A stretch of DNA of 64,000 nt from Prionace glauca (taxonomy: Eukaryota; Chordata; Chondrichthyes; Carcharhiniformes; Carcharhinidae), in NCBI GenBank assembly GCA_037974335.1, contig CM075760.1:2334859-2398858 (forward strand), given 5' to 3'. A program made the translations under genes and the position numbers. Below are positions 1 to 12,280 of the stretch, in pieces. Positions within the stretch are counted from its first letter, which is position 1, and every line of letters begins with the position of its first letter. Under the pieces are notes generated by a model. That model worked only from the letters and a program-made list of their open reading frames with translations, ran no database searches and was not told where the DNA came from.

Positions 1-334
1 CATGCACGAGCACTCGGCAGCACCAGGCCAAGCTCTGCAAAGAGATCTGAACATGTAGTTTCGATACTGAGCTTCACTGGAACTTCATTGGAACATTGCA
101 GCAAACCAAAGATAGACATGTGAGCATGGGAACCAGATCGTGTGTTAAAATGGCAAGCAACCGGATGGTCAGGGTCCTGATTTCACACAGACTGAAGGTG
201 CACAGCAAAGAGATCACCCAGTCTATGCTTGGTCTCTTCGAAACAGAGGAGACGACATTGGGAGCAGTGAATGCAATGCAGCAAATTGAAAAAAAAACTG
301 TCAGTAAAATGCTGCTTAACCTGGAAATAATGTT
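1..334. other. Unrecognised sequence
   Basis: No gene or repeat recognised. An 86-codon open frame at 96-356 runs into the SINE that follows, has no recognisable domain, and is best read as chance. Confidence 0.5.
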
Positions 335-668
335 GGGCAGCAGAGTAGCACAGTGATTAGCACTGCTGCTTCACAGCTTCAGGGACCTAGGTTCAATTCC
401 CGGCTTGGGTCACTGTCTGCCCGGAGTTTGCACATTTTCCGCGTGTCTGCGTGGGTTTCCTCCGGATGCTCCGGATTCCTCCCACAGTCCAAAGACGTGC
501 GGGTTACGTTGATTGGTCATGCTGAATTGACCGTAGACGCAGAGATTAGAGAGGATTAGTGGGTAAAATATGTACGGATTGGGGGTCGGGCCTGGGTGGA
601 ATTGCGGTTGGTGTAGACTTGATGGGCCTCAGGGCCTCTTTCTGTACTGTCGGGTTTCTATGATTCTA
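335..668 (+). mobile_element. tRNA-derived SINE, type I, near full length
   Basis: The copy opens with a tRNA-like head holding a pol III A-box-like stretch (tagcacagtgattagcac) and a B-box-like stretch (ggttcaattcc). A conserved body follows (cctcccacagtccaaagac). It ends in the type I tail, with a run near 'gatgggcc...gggcct' and a terminal TTCTATGATTCTATA. SINEs have no protein and depend on a LINE for retrotransposition. The shared tail with local CR1 LINEs suggests CR1 as partner. Family name uncertain (possibly HE1-like). Confidence 0.85.
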
Positions 669-3574
669 TAACCCTGGGCGGTAAGCATGGAAGAAATAAA
701 GGGGCACATGTTACACCTTCTGCGATTGCATGGGAATGTGCCATGAGCGACGGGAGTGATGCTGAGCACAGTGGAGAAGTGGACAAGGTTATCCCGGAGG
801 TCTCTCCAGAATGCTGACAGAGGGAGTGAAGGGATGATATGTTCGGTGGCGGCATCACACTGGAGTTGGCGGAAATAGCAGAGGATTATGCTTTGCTTGT
901 GCAGGCTGGTGCGGTGAAATTCAAAAGCAAAGGAGACTCCATCCTTTTATAAGGAGAGGGGGAAGGGCGAGAGGGTCATGGCGTGGGAGAGTACAAACGG
1001 CCACTGGTAAAAGTAAGGGTAGTGTTGCATTAAATTGTCAAAAGACCATGAAAAACATTTCAATAATGCAGACAGGATATATTGTTCTGCGGGTCGGAAT
1101 CGTATGTCAGAATGACACCGACACGGCTATGTCATGTGCAGATGGCCAGAAAGCAGATTGCTTCAAATCCAGCAGTTGACCAAACACAGGAAAGAGGTTG
1201 TTTTTTTTTCAGACCAACAGATATTCAGTGAGCAGAAAATGGTGAATCACGTCAAATTTGAAATTGCACATTCAGATCATATCAAATCCAGATAGGCAGC
1301 ACCAGGTGTGCTAAGAAGCAATCACTTATTCGAAGAACCGTCACATTTCCCCCGCGAAACATTCTAAATTAGTGTTGTATTTATAAAAGTGAAATCATAC
1401 AATTCAATTCTCATTGATCAGGTTAAGAAGGCACATGACTTAGTGAGATTTTCTCTTCTTCAGATTACGATTGTTGACTGAGGATGATAGGTGCCCGAAT
1501 CCAGAATCTTCTTCACCTTTTACTACCGTAAAACCAAATATATTTATTATTGTATCTGTAATTTGTACATCATCTGTCTCCTTAAATAACTCACGTGGTT
1601 TAAATGCATTTTTTCCTCCACTGCAGGTGAAGTAGCGGCTGCTTGGCTTGAAGAGACTTCTGGCACATGTTCAAAGGGAACTTCTCTCGAATTCCGAACC
1701 CTGCTTGTTTCAAATTGTCTCACCCTATCAGAAGTACCGCTGCTCCACGGCGACCCCTCATCATCTGTTACTATCAATTCTTATCCAATCCACGTCAAGT
1801 TGTTGGCTTCATTTTTTTTTATTGGCTCACAATGTTCGGTTAAGCATTATTGGTCAAACAAAGCAGTGTTTCGGTAAAATCCCACTGAACCAATTGAAGT
1901 TAATTGTAAATACATCACTGAATGATGCGCTAAGTTGATTGTGCTTTTGAAATAGAAGTTGCCTTGCTTAGCTGTTAAACTTTTCCAGTCAAATTGAATT
2001 AAAAAATGTGAAATGATTAATGTCCTTACCACATCCTGATCACATCGACAAACCACTGTTGTTGTGGAACTTGATCTTGGATGAGTCTATGCTCGTCAGC
2101 TGCAACCGAAGGTCGAAGGATTCTCTGTGAATAAAAACACATTAGAGTAATCAACCAATGGCATTCGTTGAGCAGATTGGAGATAAGATGGACAAGAGGA
2201 ATACGTTTTTCTCTAATACAACCCTACTTTACATTCCTGTTGTGCAAGGAAATATTGTCTTTGACATTTTTTATCACAATTGTTAACCTATTATAGCTGA
2301 GCATAGCTTTGAAATAGAGACTGAGGCATTTTGAAGAATTGTGTGTACATAGCTCACATGCAGAACCCAGAGGAGCACAAAATTGCATCATAGCTTACCA
2401 TGGGCACATGCTTAGCACACGCAACTGTTTCTGACATAATTACAATAGTCCACACTTGCAGACACCAAACCGAACCGAAAGGCTGAAATGCCTCCTGACT
2501 AGCTAATTATAGTAATGAAGGAACAGTAATTTAAATGCTGATTCTTGATTCAAAGCATGATTCCGAATTCTTGAGGAACCTTGCTATTTTATGATCAAGA
2601 GTGCTTCCAGGCTAATTTCTCTGGGTCTGAGCAAAATTACAACGCATTTTAAGAGGATCTGTTCTCAGTAATATAAGGTAGAACCTGTAGCATATCCTGT
2701 GAAGCATATGCCCAAAGCAAGCAGATAGATTCTCTCCTCTATGTAATTTTAGACACAAATCCTAACTTTTCATGTACTTATGAATTGTCATGTGAAATGA
2801 ATGAACGTTATAAAAAAGGAATAGTATGTTTTTGCAGAGCGAATTTTGTGTATGCTGCACAACAATTGGCCTTTATATTAGACAATGTGTGACATGTACC
2901 TTAACTTTGCGGCTAATGATCGTTTGTTGATTTTACCCGAAATTTAATATTTGCACTGACTTGTCAAAGTGAAATGACAGAAATATTGGAAAGTTTTGCC
3001 CAATTGATGGTCATGTGGATATTGCATATTCTCTTCAATAGATTTTGTACAATGGTGTTTTGAATTTTGATGTAGCATTTTTGTGTAGAAGCAATTTATC
3101 GACTCTCGAAAGGTAAAAAACGTGAAATGTAATAAAGTTTGTGTTTCGTATTGGATTCCGTGTTTCTGTCCATTGAACATATCAGTTTCTCGCGAACACG
3201 TGCTTTTCTGCTAAACATAGTTGAGTTTTTTGTGTGCTTCGATGATTAACTCAATGAATCTCATGCGTACACATTTTAAATGCTGAAACATGAAAAAACA
3301 AATAAAGCACCAACATATAAAGTTTCAGACAACGAACTTTGTAAGCCCCGTTCATTTGAAAGAACCATTTAATGGAACAGCACCGCATAGACTTGGACAT
3401 GACGTTGGAAATAATCCTGAATGTTGAACACATCTATTAAGAAGTATTATATTAATTAAAACACACTTGGTGACGTCGATATCAACACTCACAAGCTCCG
3501 CTCTGATAATTATTTTGATAAATTAACAATCTGATTTACAAGAGTCCGCTTGCATTTTACATGAGCCTTACGGT
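669..3574. other. Unrecognised, AT-rich non-repetitive sequence
   Basis: About 2.9 kb in which I see no gene, RNA or known repeat. The open frames (for example 1547-1777 minus, 1648-1938 plus, 2944-3180 minus) overlap each other and show no domain or splice context. They are treated as chance. Confidence 0.45.
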
Positions 3575-3730
3575 GCCAAAAAACACCAGTCCATCGAGCA
3601 TGCAGCGACAACAATCCCACCCAAGCCTTAACACCATTATCCTACGTATTTAGCCTGCTAATGCCGCTGACACTGAGGGGTGATTTAGCATGGCCAATGG
3701 AGTTAACCTGCGCGTTTTTCTAGTTCCGGA
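3575..3730 (-). mobile_element. SINE fragment, antisense, degraded
   Basis: Reverse-complement match to the SINE body and tail. It contains 'acaatcccacccaagcc' and 'catggccaatggagttaacc', which correspond to the tail and the 'gttaggttgattggcc' body of the intact copies. The tRNA-like head is missing. Confidence 0.6.
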
Positions 3731-4389
3731 GAGTTCAAATTATGACGCATGTTTTTGCGCCAATTTGGAACAGGAATGGGAATGAAGTTCGAATATTAGT
3801 GCAGTTGGGAAACATTAAACTGCTCACGGGATGTTGCTACGTAGATCATCATTTATTGACCATGTCTAAATACCCTTTAAACCGTGGTGGCGGTCCAGTT
3901 CATTGAACTGCTGTGGTCCGTATGGTTCAGGCATAACCTCACTGATATTCCGAAGGCAGCCAGAGGGTTTTTTCCAACAACAACGAATGAAAGGCAAATT
4001 ATTCGCTAGACAGAAATGTTTCGGCTGCGGACGTGGAGGATGCTGTCATTGTGAACCTGGTATGTTGTTGCAGAGTGCATCTTGTCGTGGTGCATTCTGC
4101 TGACACTACCTGTCACTTATTGAGGGAGTGAATGAATAAAGTGGTGGATAGAGTACCAATCCGGCGGCCACCATTCTTCTGGATGATGTTGGGTTCACTG
4201 AATATTGTTAGAGGTGCATTCACCAGGTTACTGACAAGTATTCCATCACACTCCTGAGCTGCAGTTGCAGATGATAGGGAGTCTTAAATTTGCTCACAGC
4301 ACAGTGCACAGCCTGTGACCTGATCTTCCTGATAAGATCTGATCGGCTGGCTCAGTTCAGTCTCCCAACTGTAGTAATCTCTGAGGAAA
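3731..4389. other. Unrecognised sequence
   Basis: No feature recognised. A cysteine-rich 66-codon frame (3903-4103) has no recognisable family and no splice context. Confidence 0.4.
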
Positions 4390-4970
4390 ATTTTGCGTCA
4401 TGTTGCAACTGTACACTACTCTGGTACGGCCGCACTTGGAGTACTGTGTGCAGTTCTGGTCCCCACATTACAGGAAGGATGTGGAGACTTTGGAGAGGGT
4501 GCAGAGGAGGTTTACTAGGATATTGCCTGGTATGGTGGGGAGGTCCTATGAGGAGAGACTGAGGGATTTGGGGTTGTTTTCGTTGGAAAGAAGGCGGCTA
4601 AGAGGGGATCTTATTGAAACATATAAGATGATTAGAGGTTTAGATAGGGTGGACAGTGATAGCCTTTTTCCTCGGATGGAGAAAGGTAGCACGAGGGGGC
4701 ATGGCTTTAAATTAAGGGGGGAGGGGTAGCTACAGGACGGATGTCAGGGGTAGGTTCTTTACCCAGTGGTGGTGAGGGATTGGAATGCCCTGTCTGCTGC
4801 AGTCGTAAATGCGCCTAGTTTGGAGGCGTTTAAGAGATCTGTAGATAGGTTCATGGACGAAAAGGGATTGGTTTAGGCTAGTGGGTCATTGTTTTTGGAA
4901 CTGGTCGGCGCAACATCGTGGGCCGAAGGGCCTGTTCTGCGCTGTAATGTTATATGTTCTATGTTCTATG
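4390..4970 (+). mobile_element. CR1-A LINE, 5'-truncated 3' end
   Basis: Encodes the C-terminal part of CR1 ORF2 (LQLYTTLVRPHLEYCVQFW, then the RRRLRGDLIETYKMIRGLD region), followed by the CR1-A 3' tail (gggccgaagggcctgttc) and a short TTCTATG run. The reading frame is broken near 4720. 5' truncation is usual for LINE copies made by target-primed reverse transcription. Confidence 0.9.
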
Positions 4971-5082
4971 ATAAATGCGACTAATCAGCAGGTCTGGAGA
5001 TGTTGGAAATGTCTTTTGGCTGACACTTGTATGGAATGAATATTCCTTGCCATTTATCAATTCAAACGTGATTATCATTTTA

Positions 5083-5390
5083 TCATAGAATCCCTTCAGC
5101 ACAGAAATATACCTGTTCTGCCCATCAAGTCTGCACCAACCACAATCCCACCCAGGCTCTATTTAGTTTCACTGCTAATTCCCCTGACATTAGACTCAAA
5201 GGAGTATGGCCGATCAACCAAACCCGCACATTTTTCGGCTGTGAAGGAAACCGGAGCAGCCAGAGGAAACCCTCGCAGACTTGGAGAGAAAGTGTAAATT
5301 GCACACAGACGGTGTCTCGAGGCCGGATTGAACCTGTGCCCCTGGCGTGGTGAGGCAGCTGTACTAACTACTGTGACGCCGTGCCGCCTT
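5083..5390 (-). mobile_element. SINE type I, antisense, full span but diverged
   Basis: Reads in reverse from the tail (atcatagaatcccttcagc) through the body (acccgcacatttttcggc) to the head (gtgacgccgtgccgcc). The B-box region is recognisable but mutated. No protein is encoded; the 149-codon minus frame across it is chance. Confidence 0.8.
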
Positions 5391-5815
5391 GCTCCCCATT
5401 GTCCACACCTTCCAGAACAGGAAAATGTCAGGTTTAATATTGGATCAGCTGCTATATTGGCAAGACCCAAAAGATTTTCTAATTTCCAACAGCGCCTGGT
5501 GGCTGCCCAGTTTTTTGAGCGGCTAGATCTTCCATGATGGCAAGTGTCACGTATCAGCATTTTCACTATAAGTTTTTTTTTCAAGCTATGTTTCAGATTG
5601 CCATTCACTCTTTGGAACGAATCTTTAAATCTGCGTGCAAGTTCGGAAGTTTATTTGACTTTAAAGTCTCTGTCACATTCAACAGCTGCCTCAATCTACG
5701 TTATTTATTATAGCTGAAAGCAAAATTGACAGTTGCAGCTTTTGTGTGACTGATCAGCTCCCTGCAGAAGCCTAGGATTGAGAACACAGTTTCAGACGAT
5801 GAGTTGCCCTGCAAA
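5391..5815. other. Unrecognised sequence
   Basis: No gene or repeat recognised between the SINE and the old CR1 copy. Confidence 0.4.
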
Positions 5816-6375
5816 GTACAAAGAAAATTACAGCACAAGAACAGGCCCTTCGGCCCTCCAAGCCTGCGCCAACCATGTTGTCCGACTTAACTGAAACCCC
5901 TACCATTCCAGGGACCATATCCCTCTATTCCCATCTATTCATGTGCTTGTCAAGTTGCCCCTTAAAAGTCACTACTGTATCCGCTTCCACTACCTTCTCC
6001 GGCAACGAGTTCTACGCGCCCACTACTCTCTATGCAAAAAATCTGCCTCGTACATCTCCTTTCAACATTGCTCCTTGCACCTTAAACTCATGCCCCCCGA
6101 GGAATTGGCTCTTGCAGTCTGGGAAAAAGTTTCTGACTATTCACTCTGTCCATGACTCTCATAATCTTGTAGACTTCTATCAAGTCGCCCCTCAACCTCT
6201 GACATTCCAGTGAGAACAAACGAAGTTTCTCCAACCTCTCCTCATAGCTAATGCCCTCCATACCAGAGAAAAATCCTGGTAACTCTTTTCTGGCCCCTCT
6301 CCAAAGCCTCCACATCCTGCTGGTAGTGTGGCGACCAGGATTGAACTCTATATTCCAAATGAGGCCTAACTAAGT
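5816..6375 (-). mobile_element. Old CR1 LINE, antisense 3' fragment
   Basis: Begins with the reversed CR1 tail (acaggcccttcggccctcc). On the minus strand it then encodes the end of ORF2 (a stretch like GISYEERLEKLRLFSLE at 6088-6315). It is diverged and 5'-truncated. The tail motif differs from CR1-A, B and C, and the copy resembles the old CR1 found in both duplication arms. Confidence 0.8.
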
Positions 6376-6565
6376 TTTCTAATTGTTCTCTAAAGCCAAA
6401 CAGGAGAAATGTAACCTGGCCAATTCACCAGCATGAGTTTACCGTCGATCACCAATAAAGTGATGGAATGGGTCATTAATAGTGCGCTCAAGAATGCTGA
6501 CTCAGAATTAAACTGCTTACAGAAGCTCAGTTGGGTCCTGTCGGGATCACTCAGCTCCGAATATC

Positions 6566-6655
6566 ATTCAAGTTTAAAGTTTATTTATTAATGTCACAAA
6601 TAGGTTTACATTAACTTTTCAATTAAATTGCTGTGAAATTACCCAATGCAGTCTC
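6566..6655 (-). mobile_element. SINE type II tail fragment, antisense
   Basis: Contains 'gtttatttattaatgtcac' followed by a reversed 'aggtttacattaac', which is the tail of the second SINE form seen whole at 54640-54929. Head and body are absent. Confidence 0.6.
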
Positions 6656-6667
6656 AGTGCAAGAATG

Positions 6668-6730
6668 CACATAGAACATAGAACATTACAGCGCAGAACA
6701 GGCCCTTCGGCCCACGATGTTGCGCCGACC
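6668..6730 (-). mobile_element. CR1-A 3' tail fragment, antisense
   Basis: A stretch of about 60 bases reading in reverse from TTCTATG repeats through the CR1-A terminal motif (ggcccacgatgttgcgccg). It ends at an ATATC-type simple repeat. Extreme 5' truncation. Confidence 0.75.
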
Positions 6731-6762
6731 ATATATCATATCATATCATATATCATATATCA
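6731..6762. repeat. Short (ATATC)n-like simple repeat
   Basis: Several copies of ATATC/ATC units. The same kind of unit resumes after 7663 (atatgtcatatcatataac), so the CR1-B between them was inserted into this repeat. Confidence 0.7.
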
Positions 6763-7663
6763 TAGAACATAGAACATAGAACATTACAGCACAAACAGGC
6801 CCTTCGGCCCTCGAGTTGCGCCGATCACATCAACCCCACCAATCTTTCGACCTATCTATAACCCCCAATCCCATTAAACCCCATATACTCATCCAGAAGT
6901 CTTTTAAAAGACCCCAGCGAGTTCGCCTCCACCACCGATGACGGCAGCCGATTCCATTCACTCACCACCCTCTGAGTGAAAAACTTACCTCTAACATCAC
7001 CTCTGTCCTTCCCTCCCCGCACCTTAAATCTGTGTCCTCTCGTAGCGACCATTTCAACCCGGGGAAATAGCCTCTGAGAGTCCACCCTATCTATTCCTCT
7101 CAACATTTTATAAACTTCTATCAGGTCGCCTCTCAACCTTCGCCTCTCCAGGGAAAAGAGTCCCAGCTCCCTCAACCTATCTTTATAAGGCATGCCTCCC
7201 AGTCCAGGCAACATCCTTGTAAATCTCCTCTGCACCCTTTCAATAGCTTCTACGTCTTTCCTATAGTGAGGCGACCAGAACTGCGCACAGTACTCCAAAT
7301 GAGGCCTGACGAGGGTCCTGTAAAGTTGCAGCATTACTTCCGGACTCCTAAACTCAATCCCTCGATTAATGAAGGCCAGTACACCATACGCCTTCTTGAC
7401 CACCTCCTCCACCTGCGAGGCCGATTTAAGAGTCCTGTGGATCCGGACCCCGAGATCCTTCTGCTCTTCAACGCTACTAAGATTCCTGCCCTTGATAGTG
7501 TACTCGTTCATCCCGTTGGTTCTGCCGAAATGGACGACTACACATTTGTCCGCGCTGAAGTCCATCTGCCACTTCTCCGCCCATTCCTGCATCCTATCTA
7601 TGTCCTGCTGCAACTTTTGACATCCTTCCAGACCATCCACAACACCGCCGACCTTCGTGTCAT
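6761..7663 (-). mobile_element. CR1-B LINE, antisense, 5'-truncated
   Basis: On the minus strand this encodes an uninterrupted C-terminal ORF2 of 276 residues (6852-7682 including flank). It has the RT thumb and connector region (VVHFGRTNGMNEYTIKGR, LVRPHLEYCAQFWSPHYRKD) and ends in GFNGIGGYR. The 3' end carries the CR1-B tail (ggccctcgagttgcgccg on the + strand). The open frame suggests a young copy. It sits inside an ATATC-type repeat. Confidence 0.92.
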
Positions 7664-8632
7664 ATGTCATATCATATAACATATCAGCTGATTACCACAC
7701 GAGAGGTGACGTCAACTGCACTTAACATCGAAGCAGCATTTGGCAGAGTATGGCATGAAGGAGACCGAAAAAAAGCGAAGACAATGGAAATTGGGGGTGG
7801 GAGTGGAGCGGGGGGGGGGGGGGGGGATGGGGGAGTGGGGTGCTCTGCTGGTTCAAGTCTTCCTGGAACCGAGTAAGATGGTTGTCGTGACCGACAGTCA
7901 ATTATCTCAGCTCCAAGTCATCATCATAGCATTGCTCAGGTTATTGTCTCAGGCCAAGCTATCTTCAGCTGCTTCGTCAATGACTGATCTTCCATCATAA
8001 GGTCAGAAGAGTGGGTGTTCGCTAATGATTGAACAACGTTCAATAGTATCAGTGGCTTGTCAGATAGTGAAGCAGTCTATGTTTAAAAATAGTAAAGCAT
8101 GGGAATATCCAGGCTTGGGCGACAAGTCGCAATATTCACACTGTTCAGATGGCAGGCAATAAAAATGTCCAACATGGGAGATCTAAACATCGACTTTGGT
8201 AGTCAATGCCATTACCATTGTTGAACTCCCCACTATCAAAATCCTTTTGCTTACCATTAAACAGAAACTGAACAGGATTAACCATATAAAATTTGTTGCT
8301 AACAGACCAGATAAAGGGCTAAGTATCCCAGGGTGAGTATCTCACATTCTGAATCCCCAAACTCTGTCCACTATCCACAGTGTGCAAGTCCGAATTGTAA
8401 TATAATACTCTCCAGTTGCGTGGATGAGCGCACTTCCAACAAGAGTAAATGAAATGACATTATTCAGGAAGAATCAGCTCGCCTGACACCCTACCCACAA
8501 ACATTGCGCCCTGCCGAATCGTTCAAAAGGCGTATACCACCTGCAAGTTGCACATGCAGAAAGTCACTCAGGTTTAATCTGCAGAACCTTGCAAACCAGT
8601 GAAGAATACCATCTGAAAGGGTATGAACAGCA
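7664..8632. other. Unrecognised sequence with a long G run
   Basis: No gene recognised. A G-rich stretch at about 7794-7840 contains an uninterrupted G run flanked by further G blocks, which could fold as a G-quadruplex on the + strand or be a repeat-length artefact. The glycine-rich frames here are products of that run. Confidence 0.45.
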
Positions 8633-8890
8633 GGCTGGCACGGTGGCGCAGTGGTTTGCACTGCTTCCTCACAGTGTCAGGGACCTGTGTTCAATTCCCG
8701 GCTTAGGCAACTTTGCACATTTGGATGAAGTTTGCACATTTTCCCTGTGTCTGTGGGCATTTCGTCTGCGTGTCCTGTTTCCTCCAACAATTCAAAGGTG
8801 TGCAGGTCCTGTGAAATGGCCATGCTAAGTTGTCCCTTGGTGTGAGGGTGATTAACATGTTAAATACATGGTTTTCAGTGGAAAGGGTTA
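8633..8890 (+). mobile_element. SINE, diverged, tail interrupted by CR1-B
   Basis: tRNA-like head (cacggtggcgcagtgg, B box tgttcaattcc) and body are recognisable. The tail is lost where the antisense CR1-B begins at 8891. Confidence 0.7.
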
Positions 8891-8956
8891 CATAGAACAA
8901 ACAGCACAAACAGGCCCTTCGGCCCACGAGTTGCGCCGATCACATCAACACCTACC

Positions 8957-11900
8957 AATCTATAGACCTATCTATAACCCCAATCCCATTAAACCCCATA
9001 TACTCATCCAGAACTCTTTTAAAAGACCCCAGCGAGTTCGCCTCCACCACCACTGACGGCAGCCGATTCCATTCACTCACAACCCTCTTAGTGAAATACC
9101 TACCCCTTACGGGTAGGTAGGTAGGGCGGCACGGTAGCACAGTGGTTAGCACTGCTGCTTCACAGCTCCAGGGTCCTGGGTTCGATTCCCGGCTCGGGTC
9201 ACTGCCTGTGTGGAATTTGCACATTCTCCTCGTGTCTGCGTGGGTTTTCTCCGGGTGCTCCGGTTTCCTCCCACAGTCCAAAGATGTGCGGGTTAGGTTC
9301 ATTGGCTATGCTAAAATTGCCCCTTAGTGTCCTGGGATGTGTAGGTTAGAGGGATTAGCAGGTAAATGTGTAGGGATATGGAGATAGGGTCTAGGTGGGA
9401 TTGTGTTCGGTACAGACTCGATGGGCGGAAGGGCCTGTTTCTGCACTGTAGGGTTCTATGCTGGTTCTATGCTTACATCACTTCTGTACTTTCCTCCCCG
9501 CACCTTACATCTGTGTCCTCTGGTAGCGACCATTTCAACCCGGGGAAACAGCCTCTGAGAATCCACCCTATCTATTCCTCAACATTTTATAAATTTCTAT
9601 CAGGTCGCCTCTCAATCTTCGTCTCTCCAGGGAAAAGAGTCCCAGCTCCCTCAACCTAACTTCATAAGGCATGCCTCCCAGTCCAGGCAACATCCTTGTA
9701 AATCTCCTCTGTACCCTTTCAATAGCTTCTACGTCTTTCCTATAGTGAGGCGACCAGAACTGCGCACAGTACTCCAAATGAGGCCTGACAAGGGTCTTAT
9801 AAAGTTGCAGCATTACCTCCCGACTCCTAAACTCAATCCCTCGATTAATGAAGGCCAGTACACCATATGCCTTCTTGACCACCTCCTCCACCTGCGAGGC
9901 CTATTTAAGAGTCCTGTGGACCCGGACCCCAAGATCCTTCTGCTCTTCAATACTCCTCAGACTCCTGCCCTTGATAGTGTACTCGTTCATCCCGTTGGTT
10001 CTGCCAAAATAGACGACTATACATTTATCCGCGTTGAAGTCCATCTGCCACTTCTCCGTCCAGTCCTGCATCCTATTTATGCCCTGCTGCAACTTTTGCC
10101 ATCCTTCCAGACCACCCACAACACCACCGACCTTCGTGTCATCAGCGAACTTATATACCCATCCCTCCACTTCCTCATCCAGGTCATTTATGAAAATGAC
10201 AAACAGCAATGGTCCTGGAACACATCCGTGGGGCACTCCATTGGTGACTGACCTCCATTCAGAAAAAGATTCATCCACAACCACTCTCTGCCTTCTGCAG
10301 GCAAGCCAGTTCTGGATCCAATAGGCGAAAGGCCCTTGGGTCCCATGCCCTCTCACCTTCTCAAGAAGTCTTGCATGGGGCACCTTGCTGAAGTCCATGT
10401 ACACTACGTCCACGGCACTTCCTTTGTCAATGTGTTCAGTGACATTATCGAAGAACTCAACTCGGCTCGTAAGGCACGACCTGCCCTTGACAAATTCATG
10501 CTGACTATTCCTGATCATGTCAAATCTCTCCGCAATCCTCCAATCTTCCGTAACCTCTCTCGTCCCCATTGACGACGCAAAGATCATCGCCAGGGGCTCT
10601 GCAATCACTTCCGTCGCCTCCCTCAGCATCCTGGAGTACATCCCATCTGGTCCCGGCAACTTATCTATCTTGATAGAATTCAAAAGTTCTAACACATCCT
10701 CCTCCTTAATATTCACATACTCAATCTTTTCCATCTGCTGCAAATCCGTAGCAAAATCTCCCAGATCAGTTTCCACTGTGAATACTGAGGCAAAGTACTC
10801 ATTAAGCACCTCTGCCATTTCTTCTGGTTCCACACAGACCTTTCCCCCTTCACCTTTTATAGGGCCTGTCCCTTCTCCTCTCATCCTTTAACCTTTCACA
10901 TATTTATAGAAGGCCTTGGGATTCTCCTTAATCTTACCCACCAATCTTACCCCTTCTGGCTCTCCTAATTTCCCTTTTAAGCTCCTTTCTACAGTCCTTA
11001 TACTCCTCAAGATCCTTAACCTCTCCTAGTTCCCTGAATCTTTTGTACACCTTCCTTTTCCTCCTGACTATGTTCAACACAGCCTTCGTGCACCACGGTT
11101 CCCGCGACCTACCAAAACCCCCTTGTCTCATCGGAACGTTGTCATGCAGAGCTCCAGACAAACATTCCTTGAATATCCGCCACCTTCCTTCGGTACTTTT
11201 CCCTAAGAACGCCTCCTTCCAGTTTATTTGTCCAAGTAACTTCCTGACTTCTTCATATCTCTCCTTACTCCAGACAAATACTTTCCTAGCCTGCCTGATC
11301 GTATCTCATTCCAATGCAATTGTGAAGGAGATAGAATTATGGTCACCAATCCCAAGGTGCTCTCCTACCGAGAGATCCATCACCTGCCCTGGTTCATTCG
11401 CCAGTACCAGGTCAAGTACAGCCTCACCCCTCGTAGGCTTATCCACATACTGTGTCAGGAAACCTTCCTGAACAAACCTAACAAACTCCTCCCCATCCAA
11501 ACCCCTTACCCTAGGGATATTCCAGTCGATGTTTGGGAAATTGAAGTCTCCCATTTCGACAACTCTGTTATTAATACATCTCTCCAGAATCTGTTTCCCT
11601 ATCTGCACTTCAACTTCCCTGTCACTATTGGGCGGCCTATAGAATACACCCAGCAAAGTTTTCGACCCTTTGCTGTTCGTAACTTCCACCCACAGAGACT
11701 CGGTAGATAGTCCCTCCACTGCATCCTCTTTCTCTGCAGCCATGACACTGTCCCTGATCAACAGTGCCATTCCACCACCTCTTCTGCCACTCTCCCTGTC
11801 CTTCCTGAAGCATCTGAAACCTGGCACCTGAAGTACCCAGTCCTGTCCCTGAGACATCCAAGTCTCCGTAATGGCCACCACATCACATTCCCAAGCAGCA

Positions 11901-11975
11901 ATCCACGCCCTAAGCTCATCTTATTCACTACACTCCTTGCATTAAAATATATACACTTCAGCCCCTCAGTCTGGG
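8957..11975 (-). pseudogene. CR1-B ORF2 (endonuclease and reverse transcriptase), broken
   Basis: ORF2 nicks target DNA with its EEP endonuclease and copies LINE RNA with its reverse transcriptase. On the minus strand the pieces appear in order. The endonuclease start is LKCIYFNARSVVNKM. MVAITETWMSQGQDW to GDHNSISFTIALE lies at 11306-11881. A linker lies at 10934-11161. RT lies at 9901-10884, with DKLPGPDGMYSRML, GVPHGCVPGPLLFVIF and [10 protein letters not shown]. The C-terminus follows at 9568-9891 and 8952-9112. Several frameshifts or deletions separate these pieces (for example after KMS near 12000 and within RT near 10530), and the SINE interrupts the last 50 codons. Not functional. Confidence 0.85.
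9113..9472 (+). mobile_element. SINE type I nested in CR1-B
   Basis: A well-preserved SINE with head (gggcggcacggtagcac), B box (ggttcgattcc), body and type I tail ending TTCTATGCTGGTTCTATG. The five bases CTTAC occur on both sides (ends near 9113 and 9477), consistent with a short target-site duplication. It lies in the last codons of CR1-B ORF2. Confidence 0.88.
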
Positions 11976-12280
11976 CATTTCCCTTCTCCACCCTCTGTCT
12001 AACCTCCCTCTCATACTGCCTGCAGTCCTCTCCGACCTGGGAGCTAACCTCCTCCATCCCAGTCTCCCCATCACAATTCGCTCCCCCCATCCTTTCAAGT
12101 TTAAAGTCCCCCCGGTAGCTTTAGCCAGTCTTCCCGCCAAGATATTAGTCCCCCTGGGATTTAAGTGCCACCAGTCCTCACTGTACAGGTCCCACCTACC
12201 CCTAAAGAGGTCCCAGTGATCTAGGAACCGAAATCCCTGCCCTCTGCACTAGTCCCTCAGCCACGCATTCAGCCTCCACC

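Noticed and set aside
335-668. tRNA-like A and B boxes, possible tRNA genes
   Set aside because: The boxes belong to SINE heads that continue into SINE bodies and tails, and no copy folds into a complete tRNA that I can see.
7266-7679. Recurrent + strand frames of 130-170 codons (also at 9745, 30891, 33181, 47936, 57164) that look like a protein family
   Set aside because: They are the opposite strand of CR1-B ORF2. Their similarity comes from the LINE copies, not from a separate gene.
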